Assembly (NCBI GenBank): GCA_027578815.1
Contig: JANBTH010000259.1
Coordinates: forward strand, 1 to 23,252
Reading direction: 5' to 3'
DNA length: 23,252 nt
Source: Coemansia sp. RSA 1804
Lineage: Eukaryota > Kickxellomycota > Kickxellomycetes > Kickxellales > Kickxellaceae
Numbering within the stretch: position 1 is the first letter of the stretch; the number at the start of each line of letters is the position of its first letter. This document shows, in pieces, positions 1-8,700 of the stretch. Made by a program: the position numbers and the translations under genes. The notes below the pieces were generated by a model that did not search any database, was not told where the DNA came from, and saw only the letters and a program-made list of their open reading frames with translations.

Positions 1-524
1 AATTTTACTGAAAAGAGCGTGGAGTTGTCATTGCCATCCTTTTCAGGCGGCGACTGTCTGAACAGAAACATTATGTATTGTGTAATTGATACGAAAAAAG
101 CTAATTGAGATAAAGTGGGAGAATAAAGCTGTTGTGAGTGGAGAAGAAGAGCAAGAAAAAGAAATCAACAATGTTTATGCGTAAAGGTCTTTTTTTTATC
201 TGTAGAACACAACTTTGTGTTTTCCACGGAGCCTCAAACACAATGAATGCTCTTTTCAAAATCTGATACATTATAGCTGATTTTTTGTGAAGAAAGAGTT
301 CAGCAGTCTGGATAGGTAGATAGGAATAAAAGGGTAATGCAGTTCTTGAGAAACCACAAGATTCTCTTGTTATATTACATATCCAACAAGCAGGCAATAT
401 GCTTCAGGCTATCATTATTATAATAGGGTGTAATGCTCAACTATTCATTTTCTTTAATTTCTAATTCTTTCCACAGCTAATGGTAGTCTATTTACCTATT
501 TGCTCCTTTTTCTACTCTGTTTTA
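1..524. other. AT-rich stretch without a supported gene
   Basis: No ATG-started reading frame with recognisable content was seen on either strand. The one long minus-strand frame here (101-397) opens on TTG and has no family resemblance. The right part lies just downstream of the minus-strand Cys-rich gene at 525-710 and probably holds its 3' end. Confidence 0.5.
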
Positions 525-710
525 CTAATAGCCTCTATATCTTATACAGTCACTAAAAGGACAGTCCTGTTTGTCTGTTGGTGTTGTGTCTTGACAGTTA
601 AAGGTAAAGGCATGTGTACATGGTACAGGCTTAATCCTATAGCATCTTAAACAACGGGGACCACAGTTCCGTTTCTTCCGCTCACCAGTTAAAACTAAAT
701 TTTTTGCCAT
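525..710 (-). CDS. Small Cys-rich protein, putative zinc-binding (61 aa), member 1 of a pair
   Basis: I do not recognise this protein. It is 61 residues, starts on ATG in a good context (ATCATGG), has a basic N terminus, and then a Cys/His array: CGPRC, C-x2-C, seven residues, C-T-H, C, C and C, ending in Y-R-G-Y. The same array, including CGP[RK]C, C-x2-C-x7-C-x-H and the final C-x4-C-x3-Y, occurs in the protein encoded at 1738-1950, so the two are paralogs. The spacing suggests zinc coordination, perhaps of two ions; that is inference. There is no signal peptide or membrane segment. A TATA-like element (TGTATAAAG on the minus strand) lies about 70 bp upstream. Codon use is AT-rich, unlike the GC-rich housekeeping genes. 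The paralogy is the main argument that it is real. Confidence 0.6.
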   Translation of the reverse strand: MAKNLVLTGERKKRNCGPRCLRCYRIKPVPCTHAFTFNCQDTTPTDKQDCPFSDCIRYRGY

Positions 711-1737
711 GATGCTGATAATATGGTGCTATACTGTTAAACTAAAAGTGAGAAGACAATGCTTGGATGGCTTTCTTTATACATTTAGAATATTCGGATT
801 ATAGGCAAGGAAGCAGAATGTTCTTATACTCAATTTTAGAGACAGGAATTCATTAAACCATATAGGAATTAGTGTGGAAACATGCGTGTAACACTAGAAT
901 GCAGAAATAAGTAAATTGCTATATCCTCAATAAAAGCAAAAAAAAACTTTAATGTCCGCCTTTAATTTGCTTGTCATGCTGGCAAGTCTCTACATTGTAC
1001 ACACTGGCATCTATCTGTGCAATCAGTTATCCTCATGCAATTAGATTCAAAGAGCTTTTTAATGAAATAAGATATTACAAAGACTTTGGGTTCAAATAAG
1101 AGCCAAACGCGTTATTAAATAAAAATATGTATGTAGAATCACCCGACATTTCTTAATTAATTTATCAATATGATGTCCATATGTCAGAAAATTTAAGAAA
1201 TGGCAGAAGGTAAACAGGCTTAACTCTGCCATTAACTAATAAAGAAAAAAGCTTGGCGAGACTAGGTAATAATATTATTCCTGCCATTAGTGATACTTTT
1301 TGATGCTCGCAAGCCCTAAAAAAGCCAAGGGCAGAGTAACTATAAAACATAAAAGATTTTGAAACAGCAAAATGAGCAACGTTATTATAGGTTCTCAGAA
1401 AAACAACTAGCCTTTGCATGTGTAGCAAATGATGTGTACAGCATAATGTTAGCAAATGCTGCAGATGCTAACAACAATGAAAAGCTTTACACAACTATCT
1501 AATACCATAAAAATATGGCAACCAGTACATAGTCAGCATTACTTTATTGCAAACAAACAAATGTTTAAACCAAAAAAAACAAACACATAAGCAGCTTTCC
1601 TACAAATGATAATACTTCTTCTAAAGGTTATAAGCCAGAATGTAAAGTTTAACTTTTAAATCATATAATATTGTCTTTAATCTCCGACACCCTTTACATT
1701 GAATGGTAATATTTCTTACGTAATACATGGCAAATAG
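711..1737. other. AT-rich spacer between the two Cys-rich genes
   Basis: This contains no convincing intact gene. The 96-residue minus-strand frame at 1165-1455 starts on TTG and is hydrophobic without family features. At 974-1036 on the minus strand a 20-residue ATG frame carries a C-x3-C-x-C-x2-C cluster that might be a stub of a Cys-rich family member. A 30-residue plus-strand frame at 952-1044 is hydrophobic and probably chance. Confidence 0.4.
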
Positions 1738-1950
1738 TTATCTACCAAAACCTGCCCGAGTAGCTTGAATTACTAATTTATTAACTCCTAATTTATATTT
1801 AAGACATTTATCAGATGTGCACTCTGTGTATTCTATTGAACCTTGAGATGTGCATTCCTCAATTTTGGCATGTCCACATGCTATAACATCAACTGTCCCA
1901 CACAATTTACATTTAGGGCCACACCCCAATTTTTTTAATTTTTCTACCAT
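1738..1950 (-). CDS. Small Cys-rich protein, putative zinc-binding (70 aa), member 2 of a pair
   Basis: This is an unrecognised 70-residue protein. The start is placed at the ATG at 1950 (MVEKLKK) and not at the upstream TTG of the longer frame, because the homology to the 525-710 protein begins just after it. Visible features are CGPKC, C-x2-C-x7-C-G-H, then C, C and C-x4-C ending in LKY. The Cys/His order and most spacings match the paralog. A basic, Cys-free tail of about 20 residues follows and is not present in the paralog. A cytosolic or nuclear zinc-binding protein is plausible; no function can be assigned. The AT-rich region upstream contains TATA-like sequences. Confidence 0.6.
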   Translation of the reverse strand: MVEKLKKLGCGPKCKLCGTVDVIACGHAKIEECTSQGSIEYTECTSDKCLKYKLGVNKLVIQATRAGFGR

Positions 1951-2111
1951 AATGCTATAAATATAATATAAATGATATCTAATTAATATTATTTTGTTCA
2001 GATAAAAGAGAAAAGCCAACGGATGAATGTTTCGTTTTTTTGCATTTAAAATTTCTGATAACCAAGGCAACTATTATATACAATTCTTTCTATCCTCTTT
2101 CAAAGCAAGTA

Positions 2112-2260
2112 TTATCTTTTGTGCATAAAATAATAAAGATACACACTTTTTAAAAATGTCAAAGGGCGTGTAATTATTTGTGCAATCAATGCGGTATTCC
2201 CTATGCTTGTCTTCAAGTCGGCTTATGCTGATAATATTTTACATCTAGCAAATTATTATA
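2112..2260 (-). pseudogene. Decayed copy of the small gene at 2740-2919
   Basis: On the minus strand, the region from about 2250 down to 2112 resembles the 3' half and downstream flank of the gene at 2740-2919. Shared pieces are TGAAGACWAG, a block like TTTGCAAATATAATTA, AGTGTGTA, and then TTATGCACAAAAGAT just after the stop. The intervening codons are shifted and no ATG frame survives. The flank match (ATCTTTTGTGCATAAA on the plus strand at about 2114 and 2712) is the strongest part. I read it as a dead duplicate; boundaries are approximate. Confidence 0.45.
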
Positions 2261-2340
2261 CATTCTCACAGTCAGCTATTGACATGTAATTGGATACAGA
2301 TAGCTTTATTTTGTAACAACAGTATACTCACTTTTGTGTT

Positions 2341-2405
2341 ATAGGCAATTGCCTATGACGTCTTCAAATAAAATAAGGCATCTGAATGCCTCGTATACTA
2401 ATACG
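2341..2405. repeat. Cluster of three consecutive palindromes
   Basis: 2341-2356 is a perfect 16-bp palindrome (ATAGGCAATTGCCTAT). 2376-2391 is an inverted repeat AGGCAT/ATGCCT with a 4-base loop, and 2392-2405 is CGTAT/ATACG with a 4-base loop, directly adjoining it. TGACGTC, an ATF/CREB-like half-palindrome, overlaps the end of the first. The function is unknown; it may be a regulatory site, a structured RNA or a recombination scar. Confidence 0.5.
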
Positions 2406-2739
2406 AATTCTTATGCAGCACATGATATTTCCTAATTAATTATTTAATATGATTTCCACAATACAAATAAAATTGAGCATTGAAAGCACGTGAATAATAT
2501 TGGTTTTGTCTTCAACTGGTTTTAATGATATTATGTCAGGTTTTTGAACCTGCTCATTTTAGTTTAATGTTTTATTGGCATATTGGTAAAAAACAAAAGT
2601 TTCTAACATGTACATATTAATACCATACCGTATAATCTGTTTGGCATATTTGTATGTAACATTGTATAGTTTTTCTCAATTTAAGACTGCGTTAAAATCC
2701 TAGGTATGGAAATCTTTTGTGCATAAAGTAATTTACACA

Positions 2740-2919
2740 CTATTTATGGCCATTGCGTTGTTTAATTATATTTGCAAATATGATAGTTGCAGCACCACGG
2801 CTAATTCCTCTAGTCTTCATAATTATTTCAATTGAATCTTCAACATCTTGATTAACTTTTTCATGTATTTTAGTAAATTCTTTAATATCTAGTGTGTTAT
2901 TGCTGTTATTACCTGACAT
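2740..2919 (-). CDS. Short helical protein (59 aa) related to the island 2 family
   Basis: This is an ATG-started frame of 59 residues. An Asn-rich start (MSGNNSNN) is followed by a predicted mostly helical stretch. Its core, IIMKTRGISRGAA, aligns with the IMT-x5-C-x3-A helix-turn-helix segment seen in the proteins at 3664-3804, 15228-15452 and 18034-18257, although Cys is replaced by Ile. It lacks the N-terminal beta-rich half of the island 2 proteins. A TATA box (TATTATAAAG, minus strand, 2975-2984) lies about 56 bp upstream, and a second TATATAAAAGCAT is near 3055. A decayed copy lies at about 2112-2260. I do not recognise a function. It could be a real truncated family member or a fragment that is still open. 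Confidence 0.45.
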   Translation of the reverse strand: MSGNNSNNTLDIKEFTKIHEKVNQDVEDSIEIIMKTRGISRGAATIIFANIIKQRNGHK

Positions 2920-2974
2920 TATTTTGTAGCAGAACAGATTTAGTCAGTAGCTAGAGACAATTGTATGGCAAATG

Positions 2975-2984
2975 CTTTATAATA
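2975..2984 (-). promoter_or_regulatory. TATA box for the gene at 2740-2919
   Basis: The minus strand reads TATTATAAAG followed by CATTTGCCATACAATT. The same downstream words, ATTTGC...GCCATACATT, follow the TATA box at 18730 before the gene at 18822. That similarity supports a shared promoter architecture between the islands. Confidence 0.4.
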
Positions 2985-3097
2985 TAAAATGTAGATAAAG
3001 ACAATTAATAAAACCAAGAATCGAATTTACAATCCATGCTGCTGGCCATGCTTTTATATAAAAAATTCCATAGATTAACAACATGCTACTGGCAGCA

Positions 3098-3196
3098 TTA
3101 TACATTAACAAGTTTGCATACCACTTTAATGATTTGTGCACTTTTGTCTGTTTTAATTTCTAATTTTGTTTTGTAACAGTAAATCCATTTTGTCAT
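3098..3196 (-). pseudogene. Possible remnant of the N-terminal half of a family member (32 aa)
   Basis: A 32-residue ATG frame begins MTKWIYCYK and continues with alternating Lys/hydrophobic residues and then a short helix (SAQIIKVVCKLV). The pattern resembles the beta-strand plus helix start of the island 2 proteins (M-x2-R-Y-x-V-x-[IV]-x-Y ... A-x2-A). It ends before the IMT segment. The match is weak and could be chance, but it sits between two other family pieces on the same strand. Confidence 0.25.
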
Positions 3197-3663
3197 TAGT
3201 TCATCATTAATGACGTAAAGCAAATAAAAAATTATTATAAATAAATTGAAAAGAGAAATGCAACACTAGAAATAAACAGTGTGGCTATTACGTAATTAAA
3301 AGCACGTGCAATGAAATCCATTTACATGACAAATAGTATTCCACGTTTTCATGAATGCTTCAGAAAAATATGTAAAATCATACACAGCTACGAAACAAGC
3401 AAATAAGAAAACGTAGCTTATTGGACAAACAGATACACATTTTTCAATCCACCGAATACCAGTCAAACTGGAAACATTTGTTAGACCATTGTGCTTGTGT
3501 ATCCAACTTTAATATCTGGATAGCAAGAAAACTAGATGCATTATTTGCTTTATCTAATTAATATAAAAGCCAATTTCTCAAAAATTCTGTAATTAATCAT
3601 GATTACATTTCACGAATCCTGGCTAAGAATATTTATTGTACTTTGCATTTCTATGCTTATATT

Positions 3664-3804
3664 CTAACAGTCATATTTGAGCTTTGGAGGGTTGGCCAAA
3701 AACTTTTCAATTGCAGTGGTTCGGTCACATTTTTTGGCAGTCATAATTCTTGATATTTCTGCTTCAACAGCTTTATTCACGGCTTGCCTTATTCTAGTTG
3801 ACAT
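3664..3804 (-). CDS. Short helical protein (46 aa) matching the C-terminal half of the island 2 family
   Basis: This ATG-started 46-residue frame is MSTRIRQAVNKAVEAEI, then SRIMTAKKCDRTTAIEKFL, then N-P-P-x3-Y. The segment IMTAKKCDRTTA lines up residue for residue with IMTKAECKRYRA in the 15228-15452 protein and with the corresponding part of the broken gene at 18034-18257; the following L...P...Y is also shared. It lacks the N-terminal beta-rich half. A TATA box (TATATAAAGACAG, minus strand, 3948-3956) lies about 145 bp upstream and resembles TATATAAGACAG at 15117. It is probably a genuine half-size paralog, although a truncated relic is possible. The biochemical role is unknown. Confidence 0.5.
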   Translation of the reverse strand: MSTRIRQAVNKAVEAEISRIMTAKKCDRTTAIEKFLANPPKLKYDC

Positions 3805-4760
3805 ATTACTATCAAAATCACTTGTTATTCTTATGCGGCAAAACTTGTGTAATTAATGGCTAAAGCAAACTTTATGATGGCTGTTTAAATCAAAAATGAA
3901 AGTAAAGGTGATAAAATGTTTGAGTAATAATTTTTAATGCAAACTGTCTTTATATACCAAAAAATCTTAATAGAAGCAAAGTAAAAAGCACAACTGATAG
4001 TAGCTTGTAATAATAATAATTTTGGATTGTATTCATTTAGTATCTGTTTTAGCTTCTAATTTTTATTTCCGTATCTGCGTTTATATTATTTCTATTCTAT
4101 TCATTTATGCCGTATTACAAGTAGCGTTTAGAGAATTTAATAAGAAACTGAACTTAAATGAAATGCGAATAAGAAATGTGAATATTAGAAACGGCCAAAA
4201 CGGCATTCATATAACGTGGGTCTGCTACCAAAATCGCTATCCAGAAACAGCCAGAATTTAATGATTTTATTGAATATCTTGATAGATGATAATTAAAATA
4301 AGATACGCATATTGCCATGGACTACACAGGCGATGCAATGCAGCCTGCCAAACTTACTAACATGCTTTTTTCTTTTAAAATTGTTGTAAGCCGGCCAATC
4401 TTTAATCACATTTATTGAAAGCCTTTAAATACATCCTATTTCATATTAATTAATTTAGATATTAATATGCCCGCCTCTGTACGTGTATCATGATGTATTT
4501 GCATGTTGTTAGAATGTGTATGCGCAATGTCAAAAAGCCAATCCTTGATCTGATGCAAATATTTTAATTAGAAAATGCTTTTGGATCTGTTGGCTAGTCA
4601 GTTTTTGGATTTTTGGGTAGTGTTTACTAGAGAAAACAGTATAGTACCACTCTTTCCTTCTCTAATTTATTTATCCAACAAGAGAAACGCCTTTTATTAT
4701 ATCACACAAATACGAGCTAACGCCTCTGTTATTCAGCACACACAAGACCAATCAACAGGC
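3805..4760. other. Transition from AT-rich island 1 to the GC-rich gene block
   Basis: The left part is upstream DNA of the 3664-3804 gene. A plus-strand frame at 4022-4261 starts on TTG and holds one hydrophobic stretch; I do not accept it as a gene. A CCAAT word lies in CCGGCCAATC near 4392. The J-protein frame stays open upstream to 4575, but that extension is AT-rich and shows no J-protein features. Confidence 0.45.
3948..3956 (-). promoter_or_regulatory. TATA box upstream of the gene at 3664-3804
   Basis: The minus strand reads TATATAAAGACAG here, nearly identical to the TATA element upstream of the 15228 gene in the other AT-rich island (TATATAAGACAG, 15117). Confidence 0.4.
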
Positions 4761-5474
4761 ATGGGAGATGAAGCAGACGAGGTGGATAAGCTCCTGAAGA
4801 GCGATAGCATGCACTTGTCGCGCACGCAGGAGGTGGACCGGGTGCTAAGCGAAAGCCCGCTTGATCCGTTTGCAGTGCTCGGAGTAACCCACACAACCTC
4901 AGCCAACGATATACGACTAGCTTATAGAAACAAGTCGCGGCTGATTCATCCGGACAAGGCATTACACGAGAGGGCGCGTGAAGCGTTCGAGAAGCTGAAG
5001 CGCGCGGAGTCGGAGCTGATGGACGATGCCAGACGGAAGATGATTCTTGGGCTGATGGACGAGGCACGGCGTGAGGTTGCAGCGCAGCCGCGGTGGCAGA
5101 ATAGTGAAGCAGCAGACGAAGACGGTGGTGAGGAGTTTGAGGCGGCGGTGCGTGAAAAGTACCGGGCCATCATGGTTGATATCGAGTGGCGACGGCGTCA
5201 GAGAGCCAAGCAGGAGATGGCAGCAGAGGGAGCTGCCAAGGCACAGGCGGAGGAGGAGGCGGCAAGGCGGCGCAGGAAACGCGATGCTGACAAGGAGTGG
5301 GAGGATGGGCGGGACGAGCGTGTTAGCAGCTGGAGAGACTTTGTGGCCGCTGGAGCTACGAAGAAAAAGGAGAAGAAAAAGAAAAAGAGGAGAAAGGACG
5401 ATGGCCCATCGTCTCTAGCAGGCGGCAGCACAAACGCGAGGCTTGGTGTAGGGGATCCGGTACAAAAGCCATAG
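4761..5474 (+). CDS. DNAJC8/Spf31-type J-domain protein (spliceosome-associated)
   Basis: The protein is 237 residues from the ATG at 4761 (GGCATGG context). The frame is open to 4575, but the upstream part is AT-rich and unlike the family, so the inner start is chosen. The order is an acidic N terminus (MGDEADEVDKLL), a J domain at about residues 35-95 starting DPFAVLGV, and the HPD motif at 63-65 in LIHPDK, the Hsp70-stimulating tripeptide. A long charged helix rich in E, R and A follows, then a lysine-only cluster near 200-213 that resembles a nuclear localisation signal. The layout, with a J domain after about 35 residues and then a charged helix, matches human DNAJC8 (253 aa) and fission yeast Spf31, which co-purify with splicing factors. 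The Lys cluster is low-complexity purine sequence. The gene is intronless, and VPS41 follows about 310 bp downstream on the same strand. Confidence 0.88.
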   Translation: MGDEADEVDKLLKSDSMHLSRTQEVDRVLSESPLDPFAVLGVTHTTSANDIRLAYRNKSRLIHPDKALHERAREAFEKLKRAESELMDDARRKMILGLMDEARREVAAQPRWQNSEAADEDGGEEFEAAVREKYRAIMVDIEWRRRQRAKQEMAAEGAAKAQAEEEAARRRRKRDADKEWEDGRDERVSSWRDFVAAGATKKKEKKKKKRRKDDGPSSLAGGSTNARLGVGDPVQKP

Positions 5475-5787
5475 GAATCGTCTGTGAAGGAAGAGCTCGA
5501 CCAACCAAACCTTCTCTTTCTACTTGTTCTGCATGTGTGGGATGACGTTTTCTTCTTGCCCAGAAGCGAAAAGTGATAAAAATCGCTTAGCGTACAACAA
5601 CATTCCTTTCTTCTTTTCCTTCATTTGCAAAAGCAAGGGGTTCTGTTGTCCTTTTTGTTCTCTTATGCCAGTTATTCTTTTTATTATTCTCGCTCTTCTA
5701 ATTTTCCAGCCTTGTACTTTATTTTATTTTTTTAATCAACACCAATCCGTTACCGCGCTAGAGCTTTGAATCATCGCAGAGATTGAG
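5475..5787. other. DNAJC8-VPS41 intergenic region
   Basis: This 313-bp spacer is strongly pyrimidine-rich on the plus strand (CTTCTTTTCCTTC-like tracts near 5605-5720), typical of fungal promoters and leaders. It has no supported gene. It should hold the 3' end of the J-protein gene and the VPS41 promoter. Confidence 0.5.
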
Positions 5788-8700
5788 ATGGGTGGGCGGA
5801 ACGTCAAGAGCACACAGACGCCCGGCGAGAGCGAGGGCGAGGGCGACAACAGCGTGTCAGCGGGGCTTTCCAGCAACACAGCGGCCGACGGCAAGCCTGG
5901 AGAGCAGCAGGAGACGCACACAGAGGTAGACGATAGCGAGGAAGAAGAAGAGGAAGAGGAAGAGGAGGAGCCGGCATTGCGATACAAGCGGCTGGGCGGC
6001 AATGTGCAGGGACTGCTGGAGAAGGACACAGCAAGCACGTTGATGGCGTCAGAGCGGTTTCTTGTGCTCGGCACGCACTGGGGCAACGTGGTGATTATGG
6101 ACTTTGAGGGCAACGAGGTGAAGAAATGGCGCGCACACTCGGCCACAGTCAACGCAGTCAGCATCGACATTGACAACGAGTATGTGGCCAGCGCGGGCGA
6201 CGATGGGCGGGTAGTAGTGCACGGACTATACAACGACGATATAACGATAGTCGACTACAGTCGGCCGGTCAAGGCGGTGGCGCTGGATCCGCATTACAGC
6301 CGCAAGACGTCGCGACGGTTCGTGTCTGGCGGCATGTCAGGGCAAGTGGTGATGCACGAGAAGCGGTGGTTGGGGAAGAGCGATACGATTGTGTTCACAA
6401 GTGATGCCGGTCCCATCCAGACCATCCAGTGGCACGGCACGCTTGTTGCGTGGGCGTGCGATGAGGGCGTCCAGATCTACGACACGGTGCGTGCGCAGCG
6501 TATCTCGCAGGTGGCGCGTCCCGAAGGCAGTCCGCGTGCCGACCTGTACAGCTGCCGTCTGCATTGGCGGGATGCGCGCACGCTTGTTGTCGGGTGGGCC
6601 AACATTGTGCAGGTGGTTGCGCTGAAGGAGCGCGGCCAGACACAGACGCAGCAGGAAAAGCCGACACCACTGCCGTCATCATCGACAGACCAGGATCAGG
6701 CGTCATCGCCGCTTCTGTACGCGGAGATCAGCGTGCTGTTCCGCACAGACTTCATTGTGTGCGGACTGGCGGTGTATCGCGACAGCTTTCTGGTTCTCTC
6801 GCACGGCGACCACGAAGCGGTGCGGAACATGATGGCTGGCGACGGCGTGCCCGGCGATTCACAGCAGCAGCAACAGCTTCAGCAGCGCGCGCGACATGCG
6901 CAGCCGCCGGAGCTGCGGATGATTGACTGGAACATCGAGGAGGTGTCGAGCGATGTGCTGGCGCTGGAGGGATTCCCGCTGCTGCAGCCCAACGACTACG
7001 GACTGGCGCACTGTGCGACGCATGAGGCGGATTCGTGGTACATTCTCAGTCCGAAGCAACTGGTGTCTGTGCGGCCCCGCGGGCTGGGCGACCACGTGCA
7101 ATGGCTGTCTGAACGCGGACGGTACCGACAGGCGCTTGGCGATATCGAGGATGCGTACCGGAACCAGGGTCCGTGGGCGGCGTATCGCGACCAGATCAAG
7201 GACGCCGAGTACCAGTCGATTGGCCAGGCGTATGCGCACGCGCTGATGGACGAGGACAATCCAGCGGAGGCGGCCAAGGTGTGCGCGCGTGTGCTTCCGC
7301 GCGACGACACTTCCGAAGCGCGCGAGGCATGGGAGGCGTGGGTGTTTGCGTTTGCCGAAGCCAATGCGCTGAACGAGATCGCGCCGCATATCCCGACTAC
7401 GGCGCTCCGTCTGTCGAGCACTGTCTACGAAATGGTGCTGGCCTTTTTATTGACGTCAGATGTTGGCCACTTCCGTCGTCTTGTGTTTGCGTGGCCGACC
7501 TCGCTGTTCAACGCCTACAGCGTGGTGCTTGCCATTGAGGACCAGATTGACAAGGCGTCTGAACCTGATCGTGTTACGCTCAAGGAGTGTCTGGCGCTGC
7601 TGTACGACAAGCTCAATCAGCCGGCAAAGTCGCTCACGTACCATCTGGAGCTGTTTGCGCCCGGCATCCTCGACCGCGTGCTGAATGAGAATCTGTTTGA
7701 CGCTATCAGGGACAAGGCGCAGCTGGTTTTGCGCTACGACGACCACACGCTTGGACTGGACGCCAGCGGAGCGGATGCTGCTGCTGATGCAGCGGACCGA
7801 CTCCGTCGACGCTGCGAGGCACAGGGCGCACAGCTGCTGACGGACAACACCGACGCTGTTCCGTGCGCGAGCGTTGTGAAGCAGCTCATCCGCGACCCAG
7901 GGCATCTCCACGTGTATCTCCACGCTCTTCTGACCAAGGATCCGCATCTGGGCGCTCCATTTGCCGATCTGCAGGTGGAGCTGTACGCGGAGTACAATCC
8001 AGAGCGACTCTTGCACTTTCTGCGCGTGAGCACGTACTACTCGTTCGACAAGGCGCTGGAGATCTGCGAGGAGCGCGGACTGGTGCCGGAGATGGTTTTC
8101 ATTCTGGGGCGCATGGGCGATAATCACCGTGCGCTGATGCTGATTATCGATCGGCTGCGCGACGTGCCGCGTGCCATTGAGTTTGCCAAGGACCAGAACG
8201 ACCCTGAGCTGTGGAACGATCTGGTCATGTACGCGCGCGATAAGCCCGAGTTCATCGTTGGGCTTCTGGAGCTCGGCGGCACGCACACGAATCCAACCAC
8301 CGTGATCCGCAGCATCCCCGAAGCGCTCTCTGTGCCCGGTATCCGCCGAGCCCTGACAAACGTGCTCCACGATTACCATCTGCAGGTGGAGCTGTGTACC
8401 GATTGCAAGCATGTTCTGGATGGCGACTGTGAGGTTCTGTCGGATGCGCTGCACCGCCTGCAGCACCAGGGGATGGGCGTCAGCAGCGGCCAGCTGTGTC
8501 TTGCTTGCCAGACGCCGCTCGAGGAGATGCCCGCCGGCAGTCGGGGAGCGCTGGCGTTCTGGTGCGGCCACATTTTCCACGACAAATGCGTGCTTCATCC
8601 GGACGTTCTGCGGAAGACTCTGCTGCTCGACTCGACCTCGCCGTCGTCGTCGACGAACCTGCTTAGCTTGAAGCAGCGGCGTGACCGGCGCCAGCTGCTT

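Noticed and set aside
101..397. 98-residue minus-strand frame
   Set aside because: It opens on TTG and is composed of Phe/Leu-rich sequence expected from AT-rich DNA.
952..1044. 30-residue signal-peptide-like frame on the plus strand
   Set aside because: Too short, isolated, and no supporting paralog.
1165..1455. 96-residue minus-strand hydrophobic frame
   Set aside because: TTG start and no family resemblance; hydrophobicity follows from T-rich codons.
4022..4261. 79-residue frame with one hydrophobic helix
   Set aside because: It starts on TTG, has no homology to the other small genes and no promoter element resembling theirs.
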